This document shows positions 1-9,879 of a stretch of 64,000 bases of DNA, in pieces (position 1 is the first letter of the stretch; each line of letters starts with the position of its first letter). The DNA lies in NCBI RefSeq assembly GCF_004682055.1, contig NZ_QUZU01000017.1, positions 48,455 to 112,454 on the forward strand. Reading direction: 5' to 3'. The stretch is from Pseudomonas kairouanensis (GTDB lineage: Bacteria; Pseudomonadota; Gammaproteobacteria; Pseudomonadales; Pseudomonadaceae). Below the pieces are notes generated by a model. That model did not search any database and had not been told where the DNA came from. It was given only the letters and a program-made list of their open reading frames with translations. The position numbers and the translations under genes are program-made.

Positions 1-1311
1 CAGGCACAAAGCGGCCTGATTGGCAGCAATGGTCCCGATGCGAGCCCTACCGGTCGTCCGGTTTTCTCTTCGGAGAAGAAAAGTTATCAACTGGTTGATG
101 GCCAAGACCAACTGGTCGTTGACTTGAAGTTCAGCAAGGACGGCGTCAACTACATCAAGCGCTTCACACTCAAGCGTGGCCTGTACGACATCGTTGTCAC
201 CTACCTGATCGACAACCAGAGCGCCCAGCCTTGGACTGGCGCAATGTTTGCCCAGCTTAAGCGTGACGCCAGCTCCGATCCGTCCTCCAGCACCGCCACC
301 GGCACCGCGACTTACCTGGGCGCAGCCCTGTGGACAAGTTCGGAGCCGTACAAAAAAGTGTCCATGAAAGACATGGACAAGGTCGCTGAAGACAAAACCA
401 AGGCGCCGATCACCTATAACGTGAGCGGTGGTTGGGTTGCCTGGTTGCAGCACTACTTCGTGACTGCGTGGATTCCTCAGCCTGGCCAGAACAACGCAGT
501 TCTGGCGCGCAAGGACACCAAAGGCAACTACATCATTGGCTACACCGGCCCGGCGTTGACCGTCGCACCAGGTGCCAAGGCTGAAACCAGCGCCACCCTG
601 TACGCCGGTCCGAAAAGCCAGGCTGTACTCAAAGAGTTGTCCCCAGGTCTGGAACTGACTGTGGACTACGGCATCCTGTGGTTCATTGCTCAGCCGATTT
701 TCTGGCTGCTGCAACATATCCACAGCATTGTGGGTAACTGGGGCTTCTCGATCATCTTCCTGACCATGCTGATCAAAGGGATCTTCTTCCCTCTGTCGGC
801 TGCCAGCTACAAGTCGATGGCGCGTATGCGTGCCGTTGCGCCGAAGTTGGCTGCTCTGAAAGAGCAACATGGTGATGATCGCCAGAAAATGTCGCAGGCC
901 ATGATGGAGCTGTACAAGAAAGAGAAGATCAACCCGTTGGGTGGATGCTTGCCGATTCTTGTGCAAATGCCGGTCTTCCTGTCGCTGTACTGGGTGCTGT
1001 TGGAAAGCGTCGAAATGCGCCAGGCGCCGTTCATCCTGTGGATAACCGACCTGTCGATCAAAGATCCGTTCTTCATCCTGCCGATCATCATGGGTGCGAC
1101 CATGTTTATCCAGCAGCGCTTGAACCCGACTCCGCCGGATCCGATGCAGGCCAAGGTCATGAAAATGATGCCAATCATCTTCACGTTCTTCTTCCTGTGG
1201 TTCCCAGCTGGTCTGGTGCTGTACTGGGTGGTCAACAACGTGTTGTCGATCTCTCAACAGTGGTACATCACACGTAAAATCGAAGCGGCTACTGCAAAAG
1301 CTGCGGCGTAA
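1..1311 (+). CDS. yidC: Membrane protein insertase YidC (5'-truncated by window edge)
   Basis: YidC inserts and folds inner-membrane proteins, alone or with SecYEG, and helps insert ATP synthase subunits a and c, whose genes lie about 11 kb downstream. The open frame runs into base 1, so the N-terminal membrane anchor and roughly the first 120-130 residues are missing; 436 residues remain. The visible part has the end of the periplasmic beta-sandwich domain and then the conserved five-helix core: a helix around IFWLLQHIHSIVGNWGFSII, the basic loop KSMARMRAVAPKLAALKEQ, NPLGGCLPILVQMPVFLSLY, and a last helix FPAGLVLYWVVNNVLS. A basic cytoplasmic tail ends the protein. The order yidC then mnmE is standard in Pseudomonas. 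Confidence 0.97.
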   Translation, partial: QAQSGLIGSNGPDASPTGRPVFSSEKKSYQLVDGQDQLVVDLKFSKDGVNYIKRFTLKRGLYDIVVTYLIDNQSAQPWTGAMFAQLKRDASSDPSSSTATGTATYLGAALWTSSEPYKKVSMKDMDKVAEDKTKAPITYNVSGGWVAWLQHYFVTAWIPQPGQNNAVLARKDTKGNYIIGYTGPALTVAPGAKAETSATLYAGPKSQAVLKELSPGLELTVDYGILWFIAQPIFWLLQHIHSIVGNWGFSIIFLTMLIKGIFFPLSAASYKSMARMRAVAPKLAALKEQHGDDRQKMSQAMMELYKKEKINPLGGCLPILVQMPVFLSLYWVLLESVEMRQAPFILWITDLSIKDPFFILPIIMGATMFIQQRLNPTPPDPMQAKVMKMMPIIFTFFFLWFPAGLVLYWVVNNVLSISQQWYITRKIEAATAKAAA

Positions 1312-1336
1312 TTTACTCTGTGGATAACCACTCAAG

Positions 1337-1360
1337 ACGCCCCCTAGTGGGGCGTTTTGC
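1337..1360 (+). terminator. Rho-independent terminator after yidC
   Basis: A 7-bp stem (ACGCCCC with GGGGCGT, 1337-1343 and 1349-1355) with a 5-base loop is followed by a T-rich tract. It lies 25 bases after the yidC stop and before mnmE, so it should end or attenuate the rpmH-rnpA-yidC transcript. Confidence 0.85.
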
Positions 1361-1390
1361 TTTCCGTCATTTTTATTCTGGAACCTGCTG

Positions 1391-2761
1391 ATGAGCGCTC
1401 CTCGTGAAACCATCGCTGCTGTCGCTACCGCTCAAGGTCGCGGCGGTGTCGGTATCGTTAGAATTTCCGGGCCGCTCGCCGGCATTGCTGCCAAGGCCAT
1501 CAGTGGCCGTGAGTTGAAGCCGCGCTATGCCCATTACGGCCAGTTCCTGGATGCTGACGAAAGCGTCTTGGACGAAGGTTTGGCCATCTACTTCCCGGGG
1601 CCAAATTCCTTTACGGGTGAAGATGTCCTTGAACTGCAGGGCCACGGCGGTCCGGTGGTATTGGATATGTTGCTGCAACGCTGCTTGCAACTGGGTTGCC
1701 GCCTGGCTCGACCGGGGGAGTTCAGCGAACGCGCTTTCTTGAATGACAAGCTCGATCTGGCCCAGGCTGAGGCGATTGCCGATTTGATCGAAGCCAGTTC
1801 CGCACAGGCTGCGCGCAATGCATTGCGCTCGCTGCAGGGCGCATTTTCCCTGCGTGTGCATAACTTGACCGAACAACTGATCAGCTTGCGTATCTATGTC
1901 GAGGCTGCGATTGATTTTCCGGAAGAGGAAATCGACTTCCTGGCCGATGGCCACGTATTGGCGATGCTGGATAAAGTCCGCGATGAGTTATCCACAGTGC
2001 TGCGCGAGGCCGGGCAGGGGGCCTTGTTGCGTGACGGCATGACCGTGGTGATTGCCGGACGGCCAAACGCCGGCAAATCCAGCTTGCTCAATGCGTTGGC
2101 GGGGCGCGAAGCCGCTATCGTCACCGAGATTGCCGGTACCACTCGGGACATCCTGCGCGAACATATCCACATTGATGGCATGCCGCTGCATGTGGTCGAT
2201 ACCGCTGGCCTGCGCGACACCGATGACCAGGTGGAAAAGATCGGCGTAGAGCGAGCGCTCAAGGCCATTGCTGAGGCTGACCGTGTGCTACTGGTGGTAG
2301 ACGCCACGGCACCCGAGGCTGTGGATCCTTTTGCCCTCTGGCCAGAGTTCCTGGAACACCGGCCGGACCCGGCCAAAGTGACGTTGATCCGTAACAAGGC
2401 CGATCTGACGGGTGAAGCCATTGCCATGGAAACCAGCGACGATGGCCATGTCACCATCAGCCTGAGTGCGAAGTCTGCCGGTGAAGGCCTGGAATTGCTG
2501 CGAGAGCACCTCAAGGCCTGCATGGGCTATGAGCAAACCTCAGAAAGCAGCTTCAGCGCGCGCCGCAGGCACCTGGAAGCGCTGCGACATGCCAGCGCGG
2601 CGCTGGAGCACGGTCGTGCACAACTGACCTTGGCGGGTGCAGGAGAGCTGCTGGCCGAGGATTTACGCCAGGCGCAGCAGCTGTTGGGGGAAATCACCGG
2701 CGCATTCAGCTCCGATGATTTGCTGGGACGGATCTTTTCCAGTTTCTGTATCGGTAAATAG
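1391..2761 (+). CDS. mnmE: tRNA modification GTPase MnmE (TrmE)
   Basis: With MnmG it forms the complex that makes 5-carboxymethylaminomethyl-U34 (and the aminomethyl form) in tRNA, using tetrahydrofolate, FAD and GTP. The 456 residues match the family length. The N-terminal folate-binding domain starts [19 protein letters not shown] domain is inserted in the helical domain: G1 GRPNAGKSS near residue 222, G3 DTAGLRDT near 269 and G4 NKAD near 334. The protein ends in the diagnostic CIGK, whose Cys is essential. A perfect DnaA 9-mer lies inside the gene at 1988-1996. Its partner mnmG is 4.6 kb away, separated by the reverse-strand iron cassette. Confidence 0.98.
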   Translation: MSAPRETIAAVATAQGRGGVGIVRISGPLAGIAAKAISGRELKPRYAHYGQFLDADESVLDEGLAIYFPGPNSFTGEDVLELQGHGGPVVLDMLLQRCLQLGCRLARPGEFSERAFLNDKLDLAQAEAIADLIEASSAQAARNALRSLQGAFSLRVHNLTEQLISLRIYVEAAIDFPEEEIDFLADGHVLAMLDKVRDELSTVLREAGQGALLRDGMTVVIAGRPNAGKSSLLNALAGREAAIVTEIAGTTRDILREHIHIDGMPLHVVDTAGLRDTDDQVEKIGVERALKAIAEADRVLLVVDATAPEAVDPFALWPEFLEHRPDPAKVTLIRNKADLTGEAIAMETSDDGHVTISLSAKSAGEGLELLREHLKACMGYEQTSESSFSARRRHLEALRHASAALEHGRAQLTLAGAGELLAEDLRQAQQLLGEITGAFSSDDLLGRIFSSFCIGK

Positions 2762-2780
2762 CCGAGTTACCCACAGCTCC

Positions 2781-5219
2781 TTACCAGTTGTAGGACACCG
2801 TACCGAGCAAGGTACGGCTGTCCCCCCAGTAACAACGGCCAGCGTCGTTGCAACCAGAAACATATTCCTTGTCGAAAAGATTCTTGGCGTTCAAGTCGAC
2901 CGACCAGTGCGTGTCGATCTGGTAACCGATTGCAGCATCCACCAACGTGACGCTGCCAGGATCCAGTTTCCCGTAGAGAGTCGGCTTGGTGTAGGAATAC
3001 GCGCTATCGAAGTAACGCACGCCCCCGCCCAGGGACAAGCCTTTGAGTTGGCCATCCAGGAATCGATACTTACCCCAGACCGACGCTTGGTTGCGGGGAA
3101 CACCAGTCATCTGGTGCCCCTCCACCAACGAACCCGCCGTGTCCTTGGTAATCCGTGCATCGGTGTAGGTGTAGGCCGCCGTCAGATTCAGGTTTGGCGT
3201 GATGTTGCTGTTGATCTCAACCTCTGCACCCTTGGCGCGGCTTTCGCCCACTTGGCGATAAGTATTGGTGGTGCTGTCGAGGTAGGTGTCGTCTTGCTTG
3301 CGCAGGTCATAGACCGACAGCGTCATGGCTGTGTCCCAACCGATTGGCTCGTACTTCACGCCCACTTCATATTGACGGCTGGTGATCGGCTTGAGCGGTG
3401 AGCCTGTCACCGCGATTTGCTGTACGGGTACGAACGCTGTGGAATAGCTGACATACGGCGTCAGGCCGTTGTCGAACTGGTACATCACGCCACCCTGGTA
3501 GGTGAACTTCTGCTCGGTGGTGCTCGAATCCGTCGAGCTTTTTACCTTGTCGCGAAAATCACTGTCGACCCAGTCCTGACGGCCGCCCAGCAGGAACAAC
3601 CAGTGGTCGTACTTACTTTGGACCTGTGCATAAACGCCTTTCATCTGCTGCTCTAGCAGGGTGTTTTGCACAGCGATGGGGGTAGTCGGATCCTTTAGAT
3701 ACACAGGGTTATACACATTGATAGCGCCAACCAACCCCCCATCCCAGTCCTGATTGAACGAGGTGCGATCGTAGCTCGCGCCAAATAGCACGGTGTTCTC
3801 CAGGCTGCCCAGCTGGAATTTGCCTTCCAGTTGGTTATCCAGGGAATAAACCATCGACTTGTTGTAGCGGTCGTAGGCACTCATGTTCAGCTGAGTGCCA
3901 AAGCCCTGGTTATTCAAATCCCCTGGCCAGGTTTCATGCCGGGTGATACGTGACTGCATGTAGCGCGAGTTCTGGCGGAACTGCCAATCATCATTAAAGC
4001 TGTGGCTGAATTCATATCCGGTGTTCCAGGCTTCACGCTCGAAGGTGTTCCAGTCCGGGTCGCCGAGCATGGTGTGCTTGGACAGCTGGCCATTGGGGTT
4101 TGTGAGCAATGTGCCCGCCGCCGGTAAGCCGAGTTCCAGGTTGGTGTGGTCCTTTTGGTAGTTGGCCAGCAGGGTGAGGGTGTTGTAGTCGTCAAAGTTC
4201 AGGGTGAGGGAGGGCGCAATGTAGAGCCGGTCATCCGGGACGTGGTCGGTCTGCGTATCGGACTTGCGGCCCAACATCACCACCCGGCCAAGGATATTGC
4301 CGCTGTCATTGAGCGGGCCGGAGATATCCACACCCACCTAGCGGCGGTTGTTGGAGCCATACCCCAACTGCAACTCGCCCTGGGGCGTCGCAGTCGGGTG
4401 TTTGCTGACCAGATTGACCAGGCCACCCGGGGCATTTTCGCCGTAGAGCAGGGAAGAGGGGCCCCGGAAGATTTCCACACGCTCCAGCCCGTAGGGTTCG
4501 CTGGTAGTGTCGTACCTATTACCTTGCACGCGTAGGCCGTCGCGCAGCAGGCCGTAGCCGTAATCCGTGGCGTTGAACCCCCGAATGAAGAATAAATCTC
4601 CCGCCAGGCTATCGCCGGCAGCAAAGGGCGGCGCGAAAATACCGGGGACGTAGCCCAATACCTCTGTCAGCGTTTGAGATTTCTGGTCCTTGATGCGCTG
4701 GCCGGTGACCACTGAAACCGAGCGCGGCGTTTCCGACAACGGCGTACTGGTCTTGGTCCCTATGCGGCTGTTTTGTGCCTTGTAGCCTACGTCCCCGGCA
4801 ATCTCCTGATTGAAACCGCTCTGTTGATAAGTGCTGACTGTCGTGGGCGAAAGGGTCAGTTGACCGGAAGGTGCCGCCTGCAGTACATAGCTGCCAGGGG
4901 CCTGGATCACCGCTTGCAGACCTGAGTTTTGCAGCAATAGCGCAAACCCTTGTTCCACCGAATAGTCACCTTCCAGGCCAGGGGTATCCAGGCGCGCAGT
5001 TTGCTGGGGCGAAAATGACAGGATCACATTCGCCTTGGCGGCAAACTGGCTGAGTGCATTGTCCAGCGGGCCGGCCGCAATCGCGTAGTGTTGTGACGAA
5101 CTGGCTGCCAGGGCGCCGGCCGGTAACAAAACACCGGTGCCGGCGGCCGTGCCCAGCAGCAGGCCACAGGTGATGCCGTGATAAGAGAGTCGCTGGCGAA
5201 ACTTGGTGGGAAGGCGCAT
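2781..5219 (-). pseudogene. TonB-dependent siderophore receptor with an in-frame amber stop
   Basis: Read through, this encodes 812 codons of a FecA-like outer-membrane ferric-siderophore receptor: signal peptide (cleavage after about GALA), STN signalling domain (about residues 45-95, SSQHYAIAAGPLDNALSQF), plug domain with LERVEIFRGPSSLLYGENAPGG, then a beta-barrel ending in the aromatic LLGTVSYNW. The frame is intact except for one TAG at 4338-4340, splitting it into 293 and 518 codons right after LQLGYGSNNRR; the next residues VGVDISGPL continue the family sequence. The lost codon was probably CAG (Gln). The STN domain and adjacent fecI/fecR genes show it belonged to a cell-surface signalling system. 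As read, only a plug-domain fragment would be made, unless the stop is suppressed or is a sequencing error. Confidence 0.9.
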
Positions 5220-5312
5220 AGGTGGATAAACCCTGAAGGTAGCGTCGTGATTACCTGTAGGGCCGCACCAGGTAGAAAAAAGATAACCCCCCTGTGGACT
5301 ATTTTTTCGCGC

Positions 5313-6257
5313 TTAGCCGGCTCGTTTCACCGAAACCCAATAGCGGGTGAAATAGTTGACCTGGATGGGAAGGGTCGCTTGCAGGTTGGCCAACACGGCA
5401 TCAGTGGAATCCAGCCGGAATGTGCCGGAAACACGTAGGCGCGCCGACGCCGAATCGCATTGCAAAACGCCTGTACGATAGCGGGCAAGGTCGTCGATCA
5501 CCTCACCGAGCCTTCGGTCCAGCACAATCAACTGCCCATCGACCCAGGCTGCCTGGCTGCCGCGATATGGATGATTGGCCCCAACAACCTGCCGGTCAAA
5601 ATCGGCGCTTTGGCCGGCGCTGAGTACCCGGCCATGTTCGGGCTGATCAACGGGTGACACCCTGACCCGGTCCTCCAACACCCCGACACGCGTGGAATCC
5701 GAGAGCTGGCGCACCGTAAACCGCGTGCCCAATGCCTGGACTCGGCCCTGGCGGGTTTCGACGTAAAAGGGGATCTGCCCGCCGGACTTTCCAGTGTGGA
5801 TAAGTACTTCTCCCTCGCGTAGGCGGATCAAGCGCTGGTGTGTATCGAAAGCCACATCAATCGAGGTGCGAGTATTGAGATCCACCCGCGTACCGTCGGC
5901 CAACTCGATACGCCTGCGCTCACCAACGCCAGTGCGGTAATCGGCCCATGCATTACCCAATGACGTATGTTCCTGGACATTCCACCCCAGGTACCCGGTA
6001 CCACCGAGCACCAGCATCCACTTGAGCACCTGCCGCCGTTGTTGCGTGGTCGACAACGCACGGCGGGTCAAATCTGGAGGCAGGGTGCCAAGGCTGCGCT
6101 GCAACTGTTCCATCTGGTTCCACGCGGCCTGATGGGCTGGGTCGCCATTGAGCCACTGCTGCCAGGCATGGCGTTCGGCCGCAGTCGGGGGCTGGGATTG
6201 AAACTGCACATACCAACTGGCGGCGGCCTCGAAGGTTTTGCGATCGGGAGCAGCCAT
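5313..6257 (-). CDS. fecR: FecR-family anti-sigma factor / signal transducer
   Basis: An inner-membrane anti-sigma regulator that relays occupancy of a TonB-dependent receptor to its ECF sigma factor. The order of parts is FecR-family: an N-terminal cytoplasmic domain (FEAAASWYVQFQSQP, then a W-rich stretch HAWQQWLNGDPAHQAAW), one membrane segment (WMLVLGGTGYLGW, about residue 90), then the periplasmic FecR domain (RRIELADGTRVDLNTRTSI and ALGTRFTVRQL). The start at 6257 is chosen because its ATG overlaps the sigma-gene stop as TAATG, indicating translational coupling, and yields the usual N-terminus; an upstream ATG at 6284 would add nine residues. With its receptor gene broken, its input is uncertain. 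It also contains a perfect DnaA 9-mer at 5795-5803. Confidence 0.93.
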   Translation of the reverse strand: MAAPDRKTFEAAASWYVQFQSQPPTAAERHAWQQWLNGDPAHQAAWNQMEQLQRSLGTLPPDLTRRALSTTQQRRQVLKWMLVLGGTGYLGWNVQEHTSLGNAWADYRTGVGERRRIELADGTRVDLNTRTSIDVAFDTHQRLIRLREGEVLIHTGKSGGQIPFYVETRQGRVQALGTRFTVRQLSDSTRVGVLEDRVRVSPVDQPEHGRVLSAGQSADFDRQVVGANHPYRGSQAAWVDGQLIVLDRRLGEVIDDLARYRTGVLQCDSASARLRVSGTFRLDSTDAVLANLQATLPIQVNYFTRYWVSVKRAG

Positions 6258-6763
6258 TACACGTTGGCCATGATCAGCGAGCATTCCGTGAGTGCACGGA
6301 TCATGTGCTTCTTCACCGTGGTGAGGGAAACCCGCAACTGGTCGGCGATCTGTTGATAAGTCAGGCCATCGATCTGCGAGAGCATGAAAATCCGCCGCGT
6401 TCGTTCACCCAAGGCAGACAAGGCTTTGTCCACAGCTACCAGGGTTTCAATGATGATTGCCTTGTCTTCTTCACTGATGGCGGTGGCTTCAGGGCGCTCG
6501 GCCAGCGTCAGCCTGTAGGCCTGTTCGATCGCGTGTCGCCGATAGCGATCAATCACCAGTCCCCTGGCGATGGTTGCCAAGTAATCCCGTGGTTCAAGGA
6601 TCTGCGCAGCATGGCGACCGCCCAGGATACGCACGAACGTATCGTGGGCCACATCGGCTGCATCGCAGGCGTTATGCAACTTGCCTTTGAGCCATCCGTG
6701 CAGCCAGGAATGGTGTTGCTCGTAGATATGCTGGACGGCAACCGTATGGGAAGGAGGCGACAT
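6257..6763 (-). CDS. fecI: FecI-like ECF sigma factor (sigma-70 family)
   Basis: An extracytoplasmic-function sigma factor of the iron-starvation type, expected to direct RNA polymerase to the receptor gene downstream. The 168 residues hold region 2 (ADVAHDTFVRILGGR, then the -10 recognition stretch EPRDYLATIARGLVIDRYRR) and region 4 with a helix-turn-helix (LTYQQIADQLRVSLTTVKKH). The ATG at 6763 lies 17 bases from a Fur box, so expression should rise when iron is low. It is the first gene of a fecI-fecR-receptor cassette transcribed against the flanking mnmE and mnmG genes. Confidence 0.94.
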   Translation of the reverse strand: MSPPSHTVAVQHIYEQHHSWLHGWLKGKLHNACDAADVAHDTFVRILGGRHAAQILEPRDYLATIARGLVIDRYRRHAIEQAYRLTLAERPEATAISEEDKAIIIETLVAVDKALSALGERTRRIFMLSQIDGLTYQQIADQLRVSLTTVKKHMIRALTECSLIMANV

Positions 6764-6780
6764 GGAGTGTGATAAGGCAG

Positions 6781-6799
6781 CTTAATGATAATCGCTATT
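6781..6799 (-). promoter_or_regulatory. Fur box upstream of the ECF sigma gene
   Basis: CTTAATGATAATCGCTATT matches the 19-bp Fur consensus GATAATGATAATCATTATC at 14 positions, including the central ATGATAATC. Its location directly ahead of the sigma-factor start is the usual place for Fur repression of fecI-type genes. The motif is seen; the binding is inferred. Confidence 0.75.
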
Positions 6800-6900
6800 A
6801 TTAACTGCCCCACGGTTTTCTCACAATAGGTCTCTTTTAACTGCGCTTCACACTGAGTCTGAGGATTTCGGTGGCTTTGTCGTGGATGACATTCGGCGAC

Positions 6901-7202
6901 ATTGACCCATTTCTGTGGATTAAGCCCTGTGAATAACCGCCCCTGTGCCCAGTTGATAACAGGGCTCGAAAACTGAGTACAAACCCATCTGTGGATAACC
7001 AGCTGTTTAATCCACAGGCTTAAAGCACTTATCCAAGGGCCTCATGGGCACATGACCACAGACTTTTGAAACTCTGTACATCACGTAATTAAAGGGCTGT
7101 ACAGATCTATCCACAGAAAGGTGGTCCAGTAGAAATAAACATAAAAACAAAGATTTAATAAATTTCTCTCTTTTAATTTCTATTGTCTGTGATTCATCCA
7201 CA
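6901..7202. other. DnaA-box cluster with adjacent AT-rich stretch upstream of mnmG (origin-like)
   Basis: The 560 bases between the sigma-factor gene and mnmG have no gene. They hold one perfect DnaA box (TGTGGATAA, 6990-6998) and one- or two-mismatch boxes at 6914-6922 (TAATCCACA), 6928-6936 (TTATTCACA, fits TTATNCACA), 7008-7016 (TAATCCACA), 7029-7037 (TTATCCAAG), 7107-7115 (CTATCCACA) and 7194-7202 (TCATCCACA). The boxes at 6990 and 7008 form an inverted repeat with 8-bp arms (CTGTGGAT/ATCCACAG). An AT-rich stretch lies at 7129-7186. Boxes beside an AT-rich segment resemble an origin, and in E. coli oriC lies next to mnmG. The known Pseudomonas origin is between rpmH and dnaA, so this may be an ancestral or secondary DnaA-binding locus. 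The mnmG promoter must also be here; TATACT at 7251-7256 is a possible -10. Confidence 0.6.
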
Positions 7203-7324
7203 GCTGGTTAAATTTTGTGCAAAGGGTTCTTTAGGAAGGGCTAAGTCCCTATACTTGCCGCCAAAGCTCTAAATCTCTTTCAACAGACAATTCCTGATTA
7301 CCTACATAAGCAGGCACGAGGTGC

Positions 7325-9220
7325 GTGGTGGATTTCCCTTCCCGTTTTGAAGTGATCGTCATCGGCGGCGGTCATGCCGGTACCGAGGCAGCACTGGCGT
7401 CAGCACGCATGGGCGTAAAAACCCTGTTGCTCACGCACAACGTGGAAACCCTCGGTGCAATGAGTTGCAACCCCGCCATTGGTGGGATCGGCAAAAGCCA
7501 CTTGGTCAAAGAAATCGACGCCCTCGGCGGCGTAATGGCCATGGCAACCGACAAGGGTGGCATTCAATTTCGTGTGCTCAATAGCCGCAAAGGCCCAGCC
7601 GTACGTGCGACTCGAGCACAAGCCGACCGCATCCTCTACAAGGCTGCGGTACGCGAAACCCTGGAAAACCAGCCGAACCTGTGGATATTTCAGCAGGCAG
7701 CCGATGACCTGATCGTCGAGCAAGACCAGGTACGCGGTGTCGTTACTCAAATGGGTCTGCGTTTCTTCGCAGAATCCGTGGTGTTGACCACCGGTACTTT
7801 CCTTGGCGGACTTATCCACATCGGTATGCAGAATTATTCCGGAGGCCGTGCCGGCGACCCGCCGTCGATTGCCCTGGCAAAACGACTGCGTGAATTGCCG
7901 CTGCGTGTCGGCCGCTTGAAAACCGGTACTCCGCCACGTATCGACGGGCGTTCTGTGGACTTTTCGGTGATGACCGAACAGGCCGGCGACACACCGATTC
8001 CGGTGATGTCGTTCATGGGTTCCAAAGAACAGCACCCCAAACAGGTGAGCTGCTGGATTACCCATACCAATGCCCGCACCCACGAAATCATTGCCGCGAA
8101 CCTCGACCGTTCGCCCATGTATTCCGGAGTGATCGAAGGTATTGGCCCGCGTTATTGCCCGTCGATCGAAGACAAGATCCACCGCTTTGCCGACAAGGAA
8201 AGCCACCAGGTGTTTATCGAGCCCGAAGGCTTGACCACCCATGAGCTGTACCCGAACGGAATTTCGACTTCCTTGCCGTTCGATGTGCAAATCCAGATCG
8301 TGCAATCGATTCGCGGCATGGAAAACGCGCACATCGTGCGTCCGGGCTACGCCATCGAGTACGACTATTTCGACCCGCGTGATCTTAAGTACAGCCTGGA
8401 AACCAAAGTGATCGGTGGCCTGTTCTTTGCCGGGCAAATCAACGGCACCACCGGTTACGAAGAAGCCGGCGCCCAAGGTTTGCTGGCCGGAACCAACGCC
8501 GCATTGCGCGCCCAAGGTAAAGACAGCTGGTGTCCGCGTCGCGATGAGGCCTATATCGGCGTGTTGGTGGATGACCTGATTACCCTGGGAACCCAGGAAC
8601 CGTATCGGATGTTCACATCCCGCGCCGAATACCGCCTGATCCTGCGCGAAGACAACGCCGACCTGCGCCTGACCGAAAAAGGTCGTGAACTGGGGCTGGT
8701 TGATGACGTGCGCTGGGAAGCCTTCTGCAAAAAACGCGAAAGCATCGCGTTGGAAGAGCAGCGTCTGAAAAGCACTTGGGTTCGCCCCGGCACTGAGCAG
8801 GGCGATGCCATTGCCGAAAAATTCGGCACGCCGCTGACCCACGAGTACAACTTGCTCAACCTGCTGTCCCGTCCGGAAATAGACTACGCTGGCTTGGTCG
8901 AAGTGACAGGCGGTGGCGCAGAAGATCCACAGGTTGCCGAGCAGGTCGAAATCAAGACCAAATACGCCGGCTACATTGATCGCCAGCAGGACGAAATCGC
9001 CCGCCTGCGCGCCAGTGAAGACACCAAGTTGCCTGTGGATATCGACTACACCGGCATTTCCGGGCTGTCGAAAGAAATTCAAAGCAAGCTGGGGATAACT
9101 CGTCCAGAAACCCTGGGCCAGGCGTCACGTATCCCCGGCGTTACCCCGGCAGCGATTTCGCTGTTGATGATCCATTTGAAAAAACGCGGCGCGGGCCGTC
9201 AGTTGGAGCAAAGCGCTTGA
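7325..9220 (+). CDS. mnmG: tRNA U34 carboxymethylaminomethyl modification enzyme MnmG (GidA)
   Basis: The FAD-binding partner of MnmE in making cmnm5U34 in tRNAs that read NNA/NNG codons. The 631 residues are full family length. An N-terminal dinucleotide-binding motif ([15 protein letters not shown]) begins near residue 10, followed by the conserved [18 protein letters not shown]. Later come [18 protein letters not shown] and [17 protein letters not shown]; the C-terminal helical domain has YAGYIDRQ. The GTG start is chosen because GAGGTG lies just upstream and the protein begins [15 protein letters not shown]. The stop overlaps the rsmG start by 4 bases. Confidence 0.98.
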   Translation: MVDFPSRFEVIVIGGGHAGTEAALASARMGVKTLLLTHNVETLGAMSCNPAIGGIGKSHLVKEIDALGGVMAMATDKGGIQFRVLNSRKGPAVRATRAQADRILYKAAVRETLENQPNLWIFQQAADDLIVEQDQVRGVVTQMGLRFFAESVVLTTGTFLGGLIHIGMQNYSGGRAGDPPSIALAKRLRELPLRVGRLKTGTPPRIDGRSVDFSVMTEQAGDTPIPVMSFMGSKEQHPKQVSCWITHTNARTHEIIAANLDRSPMYSGVIEGIGPRYCPSIEDKIHRFADKESHQVFIEPEGLTTHELYPNGISTSLPFDVQIQIVQSIRGMENAHIVRPGYAIEYDYFDPRDLKYSLETKVIGGLFFAGQINGTTGYEEAGAQGLLAGTNAALRAQGKDSWCPRRDEAYIGVLVDDLITLGTQEPYRMFTSRAEYRLILREDNADLRLTEKGRELGLVDDVRWEAFCKKRESIALEEQRLKSTWVRPGTEQGDAIAEKFGTPLTHEYNLLNLLSRPEIDYAGLVEVTGGGAEDPQVAEQVEIKTKYAGYIDRQQDEIARLRASEDTKLPVDIDYTGISGLSKEIQSKLGITRPETLGQASRIPGVTPAAISLLMIHLKKRGAGRQLEQSA

Positions 9221-9861
9221 GTTCGTTGGTCACCTCGCAACACGCCGAAGAGTTATCCACAGGGGCGCGCCAATTGGGCGTCGACCTGACCCCGGCCCAG
9301 CACGAATTGTTGCTGAGCTACCTGGCCCTGTTGATCAAATGGAACAAGGCTTACAACCTGACCGCTGTACGCGATCCTGACGAAATGGTGTCCCGTCACT
9401 TGCTCGACAGCTTGAGCGTAATGCCGTTTATCGAAAATGGCCGGTGGCTCGACGTTGGCAGTGGCGGTGGGATGCCTGGCATTCCGCTGGCCATCCTGTT
9501 TCCAGAGTCCCAAGTGACTTGCCTGGACAGCAATGGCAAGAAAACCCGCTTCCTGACCCAGGTCAAACTCGAACTCAAGCTGGATAACCTGCAAGTTATC
9601 CACAGTCGCGTCGAAGCCTTCACGCCTGAACAGCCTTTCAACGGAATTGTTTCCCGGGCGTTCAGCAGCATGGAGAACTTCAGCAACTGGACCCGCCACC
9701 TGGGCGATCGCGACACGCGCTGGCTGGCAATGAAGGGCGTCCATCCAAGCGATGAACTGTTAGCATTGCCGGCAGACTTCCACCTCGATAGCGAACACGC
9801 CTTGGCCGTACCCGGTTGCCAAGGCCAACGCCATCTGCTGATACTGCGCCGCACGGCATGA
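9217..9861 (+). CDS. rsmG: 16S rRNA (guanine-527-N7)-methyltransferase RsmG (GidB)
   Basis: Methylates N7 of G527 in 16S rRNA with S-adenosylmethionine; loss gives low-level streptomycin resistance in known species. The 214 residues contain [26 protein letters not shown] and the SAM-binding motif [16 protein letters not shown] near residue 75, then [10 protein letters not shown]. The start is TTG in a TTGA overlap with the mnmG stop, so it is probably translated by coupling. Two perfect DnaA 9-mers (9253-9261 and 9596-9604) lie inside the gene. Confidence 0.97.
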   Translation: MSSLVTSQHAEELSTGARQLGVDLTPAQHELLLSYLALLIKWNKAYNLTAVRDPDEMVSRHLLDSLSVMPFIENGRWLDVGSGGGMPGIPLAILFPESQVTCLDSNGKKTRFLTQVKLELKLDNLQVIHSRVEAFTPEQPFNGIVSRAFSSMENFSNWTRHLGDRDTRWLAMKGVHPSDELLALPADFHLDSEHALAVPGCQGQRHLLILRRTA

Positions 9862-9879
9862 TTGGGAACACAAGCAAGA

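Noticed and set aside
2781..4337. Separate 518-codon barrel gene starting at GTG 4337
   Set aside because: It begins directly after an in-frame TAG, has no signal peptide or ribosome site, and continues the same receptor frame; treated as the 3' part of one pseudogene.
7400..9082. 560-codon reverse frame opposite mnmG
   Set aside because: Low-complexity composition typical of the antisense of a GC-rich gene; mnmG on the plus strand has clear family motifs throughout.
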